From Nocardioides jensenii JCM 1364 = NBRC 14755 (GTDB taxonomy: Bacteria > Actinomycetota > Actinomycetes > Propionibacteriales > Nocardioidaceae), in the NCBI RefSeq assembly GCF_001552535.1, contig NZ_BCRJ01000104.1, positions 1 through 43,076 of the forward strand: 43,076 nt of DNA, read 5' to 3'. The notes beneath the pieces are model-generated. The model did no database searches, was not told the origin of the DNA, and worked only from the letters and a program-made list of their open reading frames with translations. Below, one piece after another: positions 16,552 through 23,872 of this stretch. Numbering within the stretch: position 1 is the stretch's first letter; each line of letters starts with the position of its first letter. The position numbers and the translations under genes are program-made.

Positions 16552-18110
16552 AGCGCCCGCTCGGCGGCGGGAACGGCCAGCTCGCGGTCGACCGGCACCA
16601 GGCCGATGCGGGTCCGCCGGTCGAGCAGGTCGTCGACGTCGATCGCACCCTCGTGGGTCACGCCGAAGATCAGCTCGGCCAGGGTGGCCGGCACGGTGGC
16701 GGCGATCGGTGCGAGCAGCTCGTCGTCGGAGAGACCACTGACCTCGCGGGCGTTGTCGAGCACCAGGCGGGCCTCGGCGCCGAAGCGCCGCACCAGCCGG
16801 GCCGGCTCTTCGAGCTGCGCGAGCGCGGCGCGCGGAGCGGCCCCGACCAGCGGCAGGTTGCGGGTGCGGCAGTGGCCGTCGGCCAGGTGCGTGGCGTCGA
16901 CGGCGTCCTCGGCCATCTGACGGTACGTCGTGAGCTTGCCGCCGACGATCGTGATCACCCCGGTCTCGGAGGTGAGCACGGCGTGCTCGCGGGAGAGGTC
17001 GGAGGTGCTGCCGTCGCTCGGAGTCCGGGTCCACCGACCTCTCGCCTGCTGCGCACCGCCGTCGGCGGGTCCGGACTGCAGCAGCGGGCGCAGGCCGGCG
17101 TACGCCCCGATCACGTCTGAGCGGTGCAACGGCCGGTCGAAGGCGGCGGCCACCACGTCGAGCAGGAAGCCGATCTCGACCTCGGACGGCTCGGGTACGT
17201 CGGGGATCTCGCCGTCGATCTCTTCGTCGGTGAGGCCGACGTAGATCGTGCCGTCGGGCTGGGGCAGCACCAGCACGAAGCGGTTGGAGGTGTGGGGGAT
17301 GGGTGCGGTCACCGCCGTGGTGAGGCCGGGGAGGGTGTCGGCGCGCAGCACGAGGTGGGTGCCACGGCTCGGCTTGAGCTTGACGTCGACGATGCTGCCG
17401 GCCCACACGCCGGTGGCGTTGATGACCGCCTTGGCCCGGATCGTGTGCTCGGCGCCGCTGGTCTCGTCGCGAACGACCACGCTGGTGCCGGTCGCGCTGA
17501 GCACTCGCGCGTGGTTGCGGACGTCGGCGCCCTGGGCGACCGCCGTTCGGGCGATCGCGGTGACCAGCCGGGCGTCGTCCTCGAGCTGGCCGTCCCAGGA
17601 GAGCAGCCCGCCCCGCAGGCCGGCGCTGCGCAGTGACGGCGCCAGCCTGAGGGTTTCGGTGCGGGAGATGCGGCGCGGCTTGGGCAGGGTGTCGGCGTCC
17701 GTGCCGGCCTTGCGCCGCAGCAGGTCGCCGGCGAAGAATCCGGCCCTGGCCAGGGCTGCCTGCGGGCGACTGACACTCGACATGAGTGGCAGCAGCATCG
17801 GCATGGCATGCGTGAGGTGTGGGGCCGTGGTCTCCATCAGGATGCCGCGTTCGACCGCGCTCTCGTGGGCCACACCGAGCTGCAGCTTGGCGAGGTAGCG
17901 CAGGCCGCCGTGCACCAGCTTGGAAGACCAACGCGAGGTGCCGAAGGCAAGGTCGAACGCGTCGACCGCGACGACGCTCAGTCCGCGGGAGGCCGCGTCG
18001 AGGGCGACGCCGGCGCCGGTGATGCCCAGGCCGATCACGACGACGTCGGTCTCGTCGGGCAGGTCGGCGACACCGGTGCGGATCCTGGGGTCGGTGACGG
18101 GGACGGTCAT
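16515..18110 (-). CDS. glpD: FAD-dependent glycerol-3-phosphate dehydrogenase
   Basis: 531 residues. The FAD-binding N-terminus (VVVIGLGITGAGVALDAASRGL) is followed by GTSRWSSKLVHGGLRYL, the family signature, and later by GGKLTTYRQMAEDAVD. The enzyme oxidises glycerol-3-phosphate to dihydroxyacetone phosphate and passes electrons to quinone at the membrane. Its start overlaps the TetR stop as ATGA, so the two are coupled. Residues of roughly 343-365, between GLRPLLQ and STSDLSREHAVL, are an extra segment encoded by a dispersed palindromic repeat inserted without breaking the frame. The catalytic landmarks remain intact, so it is probably active. Confidence 0.9.
   Translation of the reverse strand: MTVPVTDPRIRTGVADLPDETDVVVIGLGITGAGVALDAASRGLSVVAVDAFDLAFGTSRWSSKLVHGGLRYLAKLQLGVAHESAVERGILMETTAPHLTHAMPMLLPLMSSVSRPQAALARAGFFAGDLLRRKAGTDADTLPKPRRISRTETLRLAPSLRSAGLRGGLLSWDGQLEDDARLVTAIARTAVAQGADVRNHARVLSATGTSVVVRDETSGAEHTIRAKAVINATGVWAGSIVDVKLKPSRGTHLVLRADTLPGLTTAVTAPIPHTSNRFVLVLPQPDGTIYVGLTDEEIDGEIPDVPEPSEVEIGFLLDVVAAAFDRPLHRSDVIGAYAGLRPLLQSGPADGGAQQARGRWTRTPSDGSTSDLSREHAVLTSETGVITIVGGKLTTYRQMAEDAVDATHLADGHCRTRNLPLVGAAPRAALAQLEEPARLVRRFGAEARLVLDNAREVSGLSDDELLAPIAATVPATLAELIFGVTHEGAIDVDDLLDRRTRIGLVPVDRELAVPAAERALQLVAIHRGSQM
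17022..17077. repeat. Palindromic repeat inside glpD, same family as the 5757-5917 element
   Basis: Arms 17022-17037 and 17062-17077 pair at 13 of 16 positions around a 24-base loop. Bases 17030-17057 match 5765-5792 at 25 of 28 positions, in the same orientation, and the outer ends of both elements fit AGYCCGRRTCCACCGA. The copy lies in a coding region and is read through in frame by glpD on the minus strand. Confidence 0.7.
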
Positions 18111-18679
18111 GGTGTCAGGCCTCCGGTGATCAGGTCGGCGAGGGCGGCGCTGAGGTCACCCTCGGAGATGGCGTCGTCGGCCATGGTGTGGGCCGAGAGT
18201 GTGAAGCCGTGGGCGGCCAGCAGCACGGTGCGGGCCAGGAGCTGGGAGTCGCCCGCCCGGACGTGTCCGGCCTTCTGCCCGGCCGCGATGCGCGGCTCGA
18301 TCAGGTCGAGGATCAACTGCTGGGAACGACCGCGGCGGACCAGCAGGTAGGGCAGCAGGAGCTCGGGGTCGACGTCGAGGATGCGCCGCATCAGGGGGTT
18401 CTCGCGCAGCGCGCCGATCGCCGCGAGGATCCCGTCGGCGATGCGCCGTGGGGTCGGTGAGTCGTCGGGAGCCTCAGGCACTGCGGCCACGACGCTGCCC
18501 CACTCGCGGGTCATCAGGTCGGCCAGCAAGGTCTGCATGTCGGGCCAGGCCCGGTAGATGGTCATCCGCGAGACGCCCGCGCGGCGGGCCACCTCGGTCA
18601 GCGTCGTGCGCTTCCAGCCGAGGTCGAGGATGCAGCCGCGGGCCGCGTCGAGATAGAGGTTGTGACGGGTTGACGTCAT
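18107..18679 (-). CDS. TetR-family transcriptional regulator
   Basis: 190 residues. The N-terminal helix-turn-helix is clear (GWKRTTLTEVARRAGVSRMTIYRAWPDMQTLL, residues 21-52), and the remainder is the variable ligand-binding helical domain. It is divergent from the alkyl-DHAP-synthase-like gene with only 17 bases between the two start codons, and its stop overlaps glpD (ATGA). A near-perfect palindrome spans both start codons, so it very likely represses itself, glpD and the divergent pair. A -10 TACAGT ends seven bases before its ATG. The ligand could be an acyl-CoA or a glycerolipid intermediate, but nothing in the sequence shows it. Confidence 0.9.
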   Translation of the reverse strand: MTSTRHNLYLDAARGCILDLGWKRTTLTEVARRAGVSRMTIYRAWPDMQTLLADLMTREWGSVVAAVPEAPDDSPTPRRIADGILAAIGALRENPLMRRILDVDPELLLPYLLVRRGRSQQLILDLIEPRIAAGQKAGHVRAGDSQLLARTVLLAAHGFTLSAHTMADDAISEGDLSAALADLITGGLTP

Positions 18680-18699
18680 GTGTCACACTGTAACACATG
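18677..18699. promoter_or_regulatory. TetR-type operator spanning two divergent start codons
   Basis: A 23-bp palindrome with arms CATGTGT (18677-18683) and ACACATG (18693-18699) plus a matching inner ACA/TGT; 10 of 11 base pairs match. Its two ends are the ATG codons of the TetR gene and of the divergent flavoenzyme gene. Both transcripts therefore appear leaderless, and bound regulator would block both. Confidence 0.72.
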
Positions 18700-20259
18700 A
18701 GCACTGAGATGCACCCTTCCCGCTGGGGCAACCCGGCCGAGGCCGCCGCCCTGCCCGAGTCCACCCGAGGGCTGGTCGAGCTGGCCCTCGGCGTCCGTGA
18801 GACGCCCGCCGTCGAGCAGGTCTCCCTGCCGCCTGTCGGCCTGGCCGACGACGTCCTCTCCGAGCTGCGTGAACTCCTCGGCGACGACTTCGTGCTCACC
18901 GACGACGAGCACCGCCGGGTCCGCACCCGTGGCAAGTCGACCCCCGACCTGCTCAAGGCTCGCGCCGGCGATCTGACCGACGCGCCCGACGCTGTCGTAC
19001 GCCCGGCGACCCACGGCGACGTCGTCGCGCTGATCGAGCTCGCCGTGCGCCACCACATCGCGCTGGTCCCGTTCGGCGGAGGTACGTCGGTCACCGGCGG
19101 CCTCGTCGCCCGACGCGAGGGCTACGCCGGCGTCCTCTCCGTCGACCTGATCCGCATGAAGGGGATCCGCGAGGTCGACAAGGTCTCGATGACCGTCGTC
19201 CTGGAGCCGGGCCTGCGTGGTCCGGAGGCCGAGGCACTGCTCGCCGAGCAGGGCCTGATGCTGGGCCACTTCCCGCAGTCGTTCGAGTTCGCCACCATCG
19301 GCGGGTTCGCCGCCACCCGCTCCAGTGGTCAGTCCTCGGCCGGCTACGGCCGCTTCGACACCATGGTGGTGGCGCTGACCATGGCCACGCCGCAGGGCAC
19401 GCTCGAGGTCGGCAGCTCGCCGGCCAACGCCGCCGGCCCCGATCTCCGCCAGCTCGCGCTCGGCTCCGAAGGTGCCTTCGGCATCATCACCGCCGTGCGG
19501 GTGCGCGTGAAGGCGCTGCCGGCCGAGAAGGTCTACGAAGCCTGGCAGTTCCCGTCGTTCGACGCGGGTGCCGACGCCATGCGTCACCTGTCGCAGAACG
19601 GCCTCATGCCGACTGTGCTGCGGCTCTCCGACGAGAACGAGACCGCCCTCAACCTGGCCTCGCAGTCCGAGGTCGGCGGCGACTCCGCGGGTGGCTGCCT
19701 GATGATCGTCGGGCACGAGGGCGTCTCCGTCGCGGCCCGCCAGGCGCTCGTCGGTGCCGCCCTGGGTGAGCTCGGTGGCACCCGACTCGGTGAAGAGCGT
19801 GGCGCGGCCTGGGCGGAGGGTCGCTTCCACGCGCCCTACCTCCGGGACTCGCTGCTCGACGTCGGCGTGCTCGTCGAGACCCTTGAGACCGCGACCTTCT
19901 GGTCCAACCGTGACCGTCTCTACAAGGCGGTCACCGCTGCGCTCACCGAGGCGCTGGGTGAGAAGACCCTGGTGCTGTGCCACATCTCGCACGTCTACGA
20001 GACCGGGTGCTCGCTCTACTTCACGGTCGCGGCCCCGCAGGCCGACGACGCGCTCGAGCAGTGGCTCGCCGCGAAGGCCAGGGCGAGCCAGGCGATGATC
20101 GACGCAGACGCCACGATCACCCACCACCACGCGGTCGGCACCGACCACAAGCCCTGGTTCGCCCAGGAGATCGGCGAGGTCGGCGTTCGGATCCTGCGTG
20201 CGGTCAAGGCGGATCTCGACCCGACCGGTGTGCTGAACCCCGGGGTGATGATCCCGTGA
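18697..20259 (+). CDS. FAD-linked oxidase, alkyldihydroxyacetonephosphate synthase-like
   Basis: 520 residues of the vanillyl-alcohol oxidase fold. The FAD-binding loop PFGGGTSVTGG starts at residue 125. Further conserved segments are HFPQSFEFATIGGFAATRSSGQSS and, near the C-terminus, HHHAVGTDHKPW (His476-478), equivalent to the active-site histidine cluster of alkyl-DHAP synthase (AGPS). That enzyme swaps acyl for alkyl on DHAP to start ether-lipid synthesis; related bacterial proteins such as mycobacterial Rv3107c are called AgpS, but their reaction is not settled. The lipid kinase gene overlaps its stop (GTGA), and glpD, which makes DHAP, sits across the shared operator. This context favours a glycerolipid role. 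Confidence 0.85.
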   Translation: MSTEMHPSRWGNPAEAAALPESTRGLVELALGVRETPAVEQVSLPPVGLADDVLSELRELLGDDFVLTDDEHRRVRTRGKSTPDLLKARAGDLTDAPDAVVRPATHGDVVALIELAVRHHIALVPFGGGTSVTGGLVARREGYAGVLSVDLIRMKGIREVDKVSMTVVLEPGLRGPEAEALLAEQGLMLGHFPQSFEFATIGGFAATRSSGQSSAGYGRFDTMVVALTMATPQGTLEVGSSPANAAGPDLRQLALGSEGAFGIITAVRVRVKALPAEKVYEAWQFPSFDAGADAMRHLSQNGLMPTVLRLSDENETALNLASQSEVGGDSAGGCLMIVGHEGVSVAARQALVGAALGELGGTRLGEERGAAWAEGRFHAPYLRDSLLDVGVLVETLETATFWSNRDRLYKAVTAALTEALGEKTLVLCHISHVYETGCSLYFTVAAPQADDALEQWLAAKARASQAMIDADATITHHHAVGTDHKPWFAQEIGEVGVRILRAVKADLDPTGVLNPGVMIP

Positions 20260-21149
20260 ACCGCAGCTTCTCGTTCCTGGTCAACCCGGCCTCCGGTGGC
20301 GGGGCCGCCCCGGGTGCCGTCGTACCCGTCGCCCGCGCCCTGCGCGATGCGGGCGCCGTGGTCGACGTGACCTACTCGCCGGGCCCCAAGGCCACCCACG
20401 ACCTGGTCGCCGGCGCCGTCGGCCGGGGCGAGGTCGTGGTCTCGGTCGGTGGCGACGGCATGCTGTCGTCGATCGCCGGCGAGGTGTCGCGCCTGGGTGG
20501 CACTCTCGGCATCGTCCCGGCCGGTCGTGGCAACGACTTCGCCCGCATGCTCGAGCTGCCGGCCGAGCCCGACGCGATCGCGAAGATCCTGCTCGAGTCC
20601 GAGCCGACGCCGACCGACATGGTCCGCGCGTCCCTGCCCGACGGCACCACCCATGACGTGGCCGGGTCGGTCTACGCCGGAGTCGACGCGAAGACCGCCG
20701 ACCTGGTGAACAAGATGCAGTGGCTCCCGAAGAAGCTGCAGTACCCCGCGGCAACGGTGCGGGCGCTGGCCACCTTCAAGGCCGCGACCTACACGGTGAC
20801 GGTCGATGGTGCCGATCACACGTTCGACGCCGCCACCGTGGTGGTCGCGAACTCCGGCTACTACGGCAAGGGCATGCACATTGCGCCCTCCGCGTCGGTC
20901 GACGACGGTGAGCTCGACGTCGTCGTCATCGAGGCGGCCGGCCGGTTCGACATGATCCGCTCCTTCCCCAAGGTGTACGACGGCAGGCACGTCGAGCTCG
21001 ACCAGGTGCACGTCTTCCGGGGCAGGTCGGTGACCCTGACGGCGCGTCCGGGTGTGGTCATGGGTGGCGACGGTGAGCCGCTGGGCGAGTTGGCCGGCGC
21101 ACCGGTCCGCATCGACGTTCTCCCCGGCGCGGTCAACGTCCTGCGCTGA
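20256..21149 (+). CDS. Diacylglycerol kinase-family lipid kinase
   Basis: 297 residues. It begins with the DAGK catalytic pattern NPASGGG, followed by the nucleotide loop VGGDGML (Gly-Gly-Asp-Gly at 65-68) and GRGNDFARML. The second half has GYYGKGMHIAPSASVDDGELDVVVIE, the conserved substrate-side motif of YegS/DgkB/LCB5 kinases. The family phosphorylates diacylglycerol, sphingoid bases or related lipids using ATP. GTG 20256 overlaps the preceding stop, showing coupling to the AGPS-like gene. An alkyl-acylglycerol substrate would fit the neighbour, but plain DAG recycling is equally possible. Confidence 0.9.
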   Translation: MNRSFSFLVNPASGGGAAPGAVVPVARALRDAGAVVDVTYSPGPKATHDLVAGAVGRGEVVVSVGGDGMLSSIAGEVSRLGGTLGIVPAGRGNDFARMLELPAEPDAIAKILLESEPTPTDMVRASLPDGTTHDVAGSVYAGVDAKTADLVNKMQWLPKKLQYPAATVRALATFKAATYTVTVDGADHTFDAATVVVANSGYYGKGMHIAPSASVDDGELDVVVIEAAGRFDMIRSFPKVYDGRHVELDQVHVFRGRSVTLTARPGVVMGGDGEPLGELAGAPVRIDVLPGAVNVLR

Positions 21150-21155
21150 TCCGGC

Positions 21156-22316
21156 TCAGTGGCCGCGCAGGCGCGCCAGTCGTTCCCGGACCCGCCCGGT
21201 GAGCGATCGCCTCTCCGGCCGGGTCCGGGCGGCCCGGCGTACGACCTTGGCATGCTGCCTGGCCGTCTGCCGCTCGCGCCGGAGCGCCATCCTGATCGCG
21301 CCCTCGACGGCCTGGGCGGCGGCATCGAGGGAGATGAGGGTCGGCTCGGGGTCGGTGCTCTCGGCGACGTCGACCCGGTCGAGCAGGTCGACGTCGCCGA
21401 TCACGCTCACCCCCAGACTCCGGAGCCCGTCGACGCGTTGCCGGTTCAGCTCGCGGAGGCGATCGGCCGCCCAGTCGGGCACGGCGGGAATCCGGGCGTC
21501 ACCCGGCCCCGGGGCGCCCCGACGCATCCGGAGGGCCACGCCGTTCTGCACCAGCTGGTGGTAGACGTCGTCGGGCCAGTCCTGCTCGTCGAAGACCCGG
21601 TTGATCCGCCGCACCAGCTCGGCCTCGGGCATCGTGAGTGAGCGGTTCGAATGGTCGCTGGAGAGATCCAGCAGGCCGTCGGGCAACCCGAGCAGCCGCT
21701 CGAATGCGTCGGGCACCCCGCGTCGCTGGGACTCGTCGGCGACGATGACCGTCACGTTCTCCAGACCCGCGTGTGCGGCCCACCGCTCGACCACCGACGG
21801 TGTGCTCTGCGGCACCCACACGCGGCGGTGCCGGGCGCCGCCGGTCGGTGCCAGCACCAGACGAAGCCAGTCCTGGTAGGTCATCTGCAGGCCGGCCTTG
21901 ACCAGCTCCTGCCAGTACGACGGGAGCAGCCGGTCGTAGCGCCGGGCCACCATCAGCACGTGGGGCATGGCCTGGCCCAGGTCACGCACGGCGCGTCCGG
22001 CCTGCTCGTCGTCGGCGCGGGCCAGGTCTTCGTTGCTGATCAGCACCGTGGTGTCACCGGCGGCTCGCACCTCGTCGACCAGATCGGTCCAGGCGCTCGG
22101 CGAGGGCGTGGGACGGCCGCGCGGCGCGCTGCCGAGCAGCGCCCACCCGGCCTGGCGTGGGCGGACGTCGTCGCCGGCGTAGTGCACCCCGTGCTCGAGC
22201 AGCCTCTCGCGTGAGGCGTGGAGCGCGTGCTGCACGGCGGTTGATCCGGTCTTGGGCGGGCCGATGTGGATCACCCGACTGCCTCGGGGCAGGGGAGCGG
22301 GGCCGGCGGGGCTCAT
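21156..22316 (-). CDS. Sulfotransferase-like P-loop protein
   Basis: 386 residues. The N-terminal VIHIGPPKTGSTAVQHAL (about residues 15-32) is the 5'-phosphosulfate-binding loop of PAPS-dependent sulfotransferases. MPHVLMVARRYDRLLPSYWQELV resembles their 3'-phosphate-binding strand-helix. The C-terminal 60 residues are strongly basic and helical (RMALRRERQTARQHAKVVRRAARTRPERR), with no known domain. The acceptor is unknown; in actinobacteria such enzymes often modify surface glycans or glycolipids. It is convergent with the lipid kinase, seven bases apart. Confidence 0.75.
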   Translation of the reverse strand: MSPAGPAPLPRGSRVIHIGPPKTGSTAVQHALHASRERLLEHGVHYAGDDVRPRQAGWALLGSAPRGRPTPSPSAWTDLVDEVRAAGDTTVLISNEDLARADDEQAGRAVRDLGQAMPHVLMVARRYDRLLPSYWQELVKAGLQMTYQDWLRLVLAPTGGARHRRVWVPQSTPSVVERWAAHAGLENVTVIVADESQRRGVPDAFERLLGLPDGLLDLSSDHSNRSLTMPEAELVRRINRVFDEQDWPDDVYHQLVQNGVALRMRRGAPGPGDARIPAVPDWAADRLRELNRQRVDGLRSLGVSVIGDVDLLDRVDVAESTDPEPTLISLDAAAQAVEGAIRMALRRERQTARQHAKVVRRAARTRPERRSLTGRVRERLARLRGH

Positions 22317-22392
22317 GGTGCTGCACCTCGAATGCGACGCGACGAAATCCTTGACGTGTCAGTCACCGTAGCCGGATCTCACCGGGTGCGGA

Positions 22393-23067
22393 TCAGAAGG
22401 GCCGGTGCTCCCGGTGCAGCTGGATGACCATGCGGTCGACGTCGTCGGGAGCGCTCGCGTCGTACCAGAGCTGGGTCTCCTGGCCGTTCTCGATCGGGTC
22501 ACCCTCGCGGATCAGGAGCCGCTTGCGCACCCGGTGCGTGGTGCCGGCGGTGTCGGTGAACTCGAACCAGACGAACGTGTTGACCATGTTGCGCTCACCG
22601 ATGGCGGCATACCCGCGATCGACGACGACGGCCATGGTGTGCGTGCCGGAGGTGATCAGGTCTCGCTCGCGATTGGCCTTCGCGCGGTGCTTCCTGCCCG
22701 AGACGGAGGCCAGGAACCACACCAGTGCCGCGGCCGCGAGCAGGACGAGGGCAACCCAGCCACTGTGGTCGACCTCGAGGGCCAGGCCGCAGAGCAGCAC
22801 CCCCAGCGCTCCGCCGGCGAGCAGGGTCGCGGCAGCGTGCCACACCGTCAGTCCGCTGCGCGGATCGGCGATGCGGGACCAGGCGGTCAGCGCCGCGACG
22901 CCCACGACGAAGCCGAGGGCTGCCAGCCGCAGGCCGACGTCGGCCGCGCTCGCGCTGACCTGCTCGGAGCTCAGGACGGTGGCCAGGCCCCAGCCGACCA
23001 TCACGCCGCTCACCAGCAGCACGGCCAGGTTGAGGACGGTGGGCAGGCCGCGCGTGGGGTGGGTCAC
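22393..23067 (-). CDS. DUF3592-like membrane protein
   Basis: 224 residues. Four hydrophobic helices fill about residues 10-120, followed by a soluble beta-rich domain (MVNTFVWFEFTDTAGTTHRVRKRLLIREGDPIENGQETQLWYD) that reads like DUF3592. The GTG at 23067 was chosen because it overlaps the pirin stop as GTGA; a GTG eight codons further upstream would lie inside the pirin gene. No function is assigned to this family, and cotranscription with pirin is the only context clue. Confidence 0.72.
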   Translation of the reverse strand: MTHPTRGLPTVLNLAVLLVSGVMVGWGLATVLSSEQVSASAADVGLRLAALGFVVGVAALTAWSRIADPRSGLTVWHAAATLLAGGALGVLLCGLALEVDHSGWVALVLLAAAALVWFLASVSGRKHRAKANRERDLITSGTHTMAVVVDRGYAAIGERNMVNTFVWFEFTDTAGTTHRVRKRLLIREGDPIENGQETQLWYDASAPDDVDRMVIQLHREHRPF

Positions 23068-23765
23068 CGGGTCATTGTGGCAAAGGTCCACAGCAGCAGC
23101 TCGGTCGGCGTCTCGCTGGTCACCCGGGCGCCTTCGTCGGTGAGCCTCGCGGCGTCGGACTCGGCCAGCCTCGTCGCCGCTGCACCCGCCACGAGCACCG
23201 ATCCGCGTGCGACGAAGAGATGCGCGTGCGGGGTCTCCGGCACCTCAACCGACTGACCCGCGTCGAGGTGGGCTGCCCACAGCGTCGCTCCCGCGGCCCC
23301 GATACGGGCCGCGGCGTCGGGCTCGCTGCCCGAGGCCAGCGGTGTCCAGGCGCCACCCGGCGCCACGCTTCCCGAGCTGTACGCCGGCTCGCCCCCGGGC
23401 TCGTCGGGCAGCAGCCACGCCTGGAGGAACCGGGTCGGGCCCGAGGTCGGGTCGGAGATCTCGGAGTGAACCACGCCGGCCCCGGCACTCATCGCCTGCA
23501 CGCGTCCGGGCTCGATCAGACCGCCGTTGCCGCGCGAGTCCTGGTGGCGCAACGCCCCGTCCAGCACCCAGGTCACGATCTCGAGATTGCTGTGGGGATG
23601 GTCGGGATAGCCGCCTCCCGGCTGCACCAGCTCGTCGTTGTGACACACCAGCAGACCGAAGCGCAGATTGGCCGGGTCGTAGTGCGACCCGAACGAGAAG
23701 GAGTGCCGCGTCGCGCGTCCTTCGCCGGTCGTGACGAAGCGCTCGCCGGCCCGATGTATCTGCAC
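23064..23765 (-). CDS. Pirin family protein (bicupin)
   Basis: 233 residues. The first cupin has the pirin signature HSFSFGSHYDPANLRFG, HPHSNLEIVTWVLDGALRHQDS with metal-binding histidines and glutamate, and GAGVVHSE. The second cupin is shorter and lacks metal ligands, as usual. Some bacterial pirins act as quercetinases or bind partner enzymes; the role here is unknown. The start is a GTG at 23765, and the gene is followed, with overlap, by the DUF3592 gene. A hairpin repeat lies between it and fadH. Confidence 0.88.
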   Translation of the reverse strand: MQIHRAGERFVTTGEGRATRHSFSFGSHYDPANLRFGLLVCHNDELVQPGGGYPDHPHSNLEIVTWVLDGALRHQDSRGNGGLIEPGRVQAMSAGAGVVHSEISDPTSGPTRFLQAWLLPDEPGGEPAYSSGSVAPGGAWTPLASGSEPDAAARIGAAGATLWAAHLDAGQSVEVPETPHAHLFVARGSVLVAGAAATRLAESDAARLTDEGARVTSETPTELLLWTFATMTR

Positions 23766-23820
23766 GCGACCAGCCTACGAGCACCCGGCTCGCGGGGCCG
23801 CCGACACCATCAAGCAGCAA

Positions 23821-23868
23821 GGTTGAGTGCTGAGGTGGTTGCCGGGGCGCCCACCTCAGCACTCGACC
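23821..23868. repeat. 48-bp hairpin repeat, intergenic copy (after fadH)
   Basis: Arms 23821-23838 and 23851-23868 pair over 18 bp with a single G-T wobble, around a 12-base loop. The hairpin begins four bases after the fadH stop and may also act as its transcription terminator, although the following T-tract is weak. A second copy with identical arm and loop lengths lies 150 bases away inside fadH. Confidence 0.75.
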
Positions 23869-23872
23869 TGGT

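Noticed and set aside
18676..20148. Long minus-strand frame opposite the AGPS-like gene
   Set aside because: Same antisense artefact; it runs across the tetR promoter and carries no recognisable domain.
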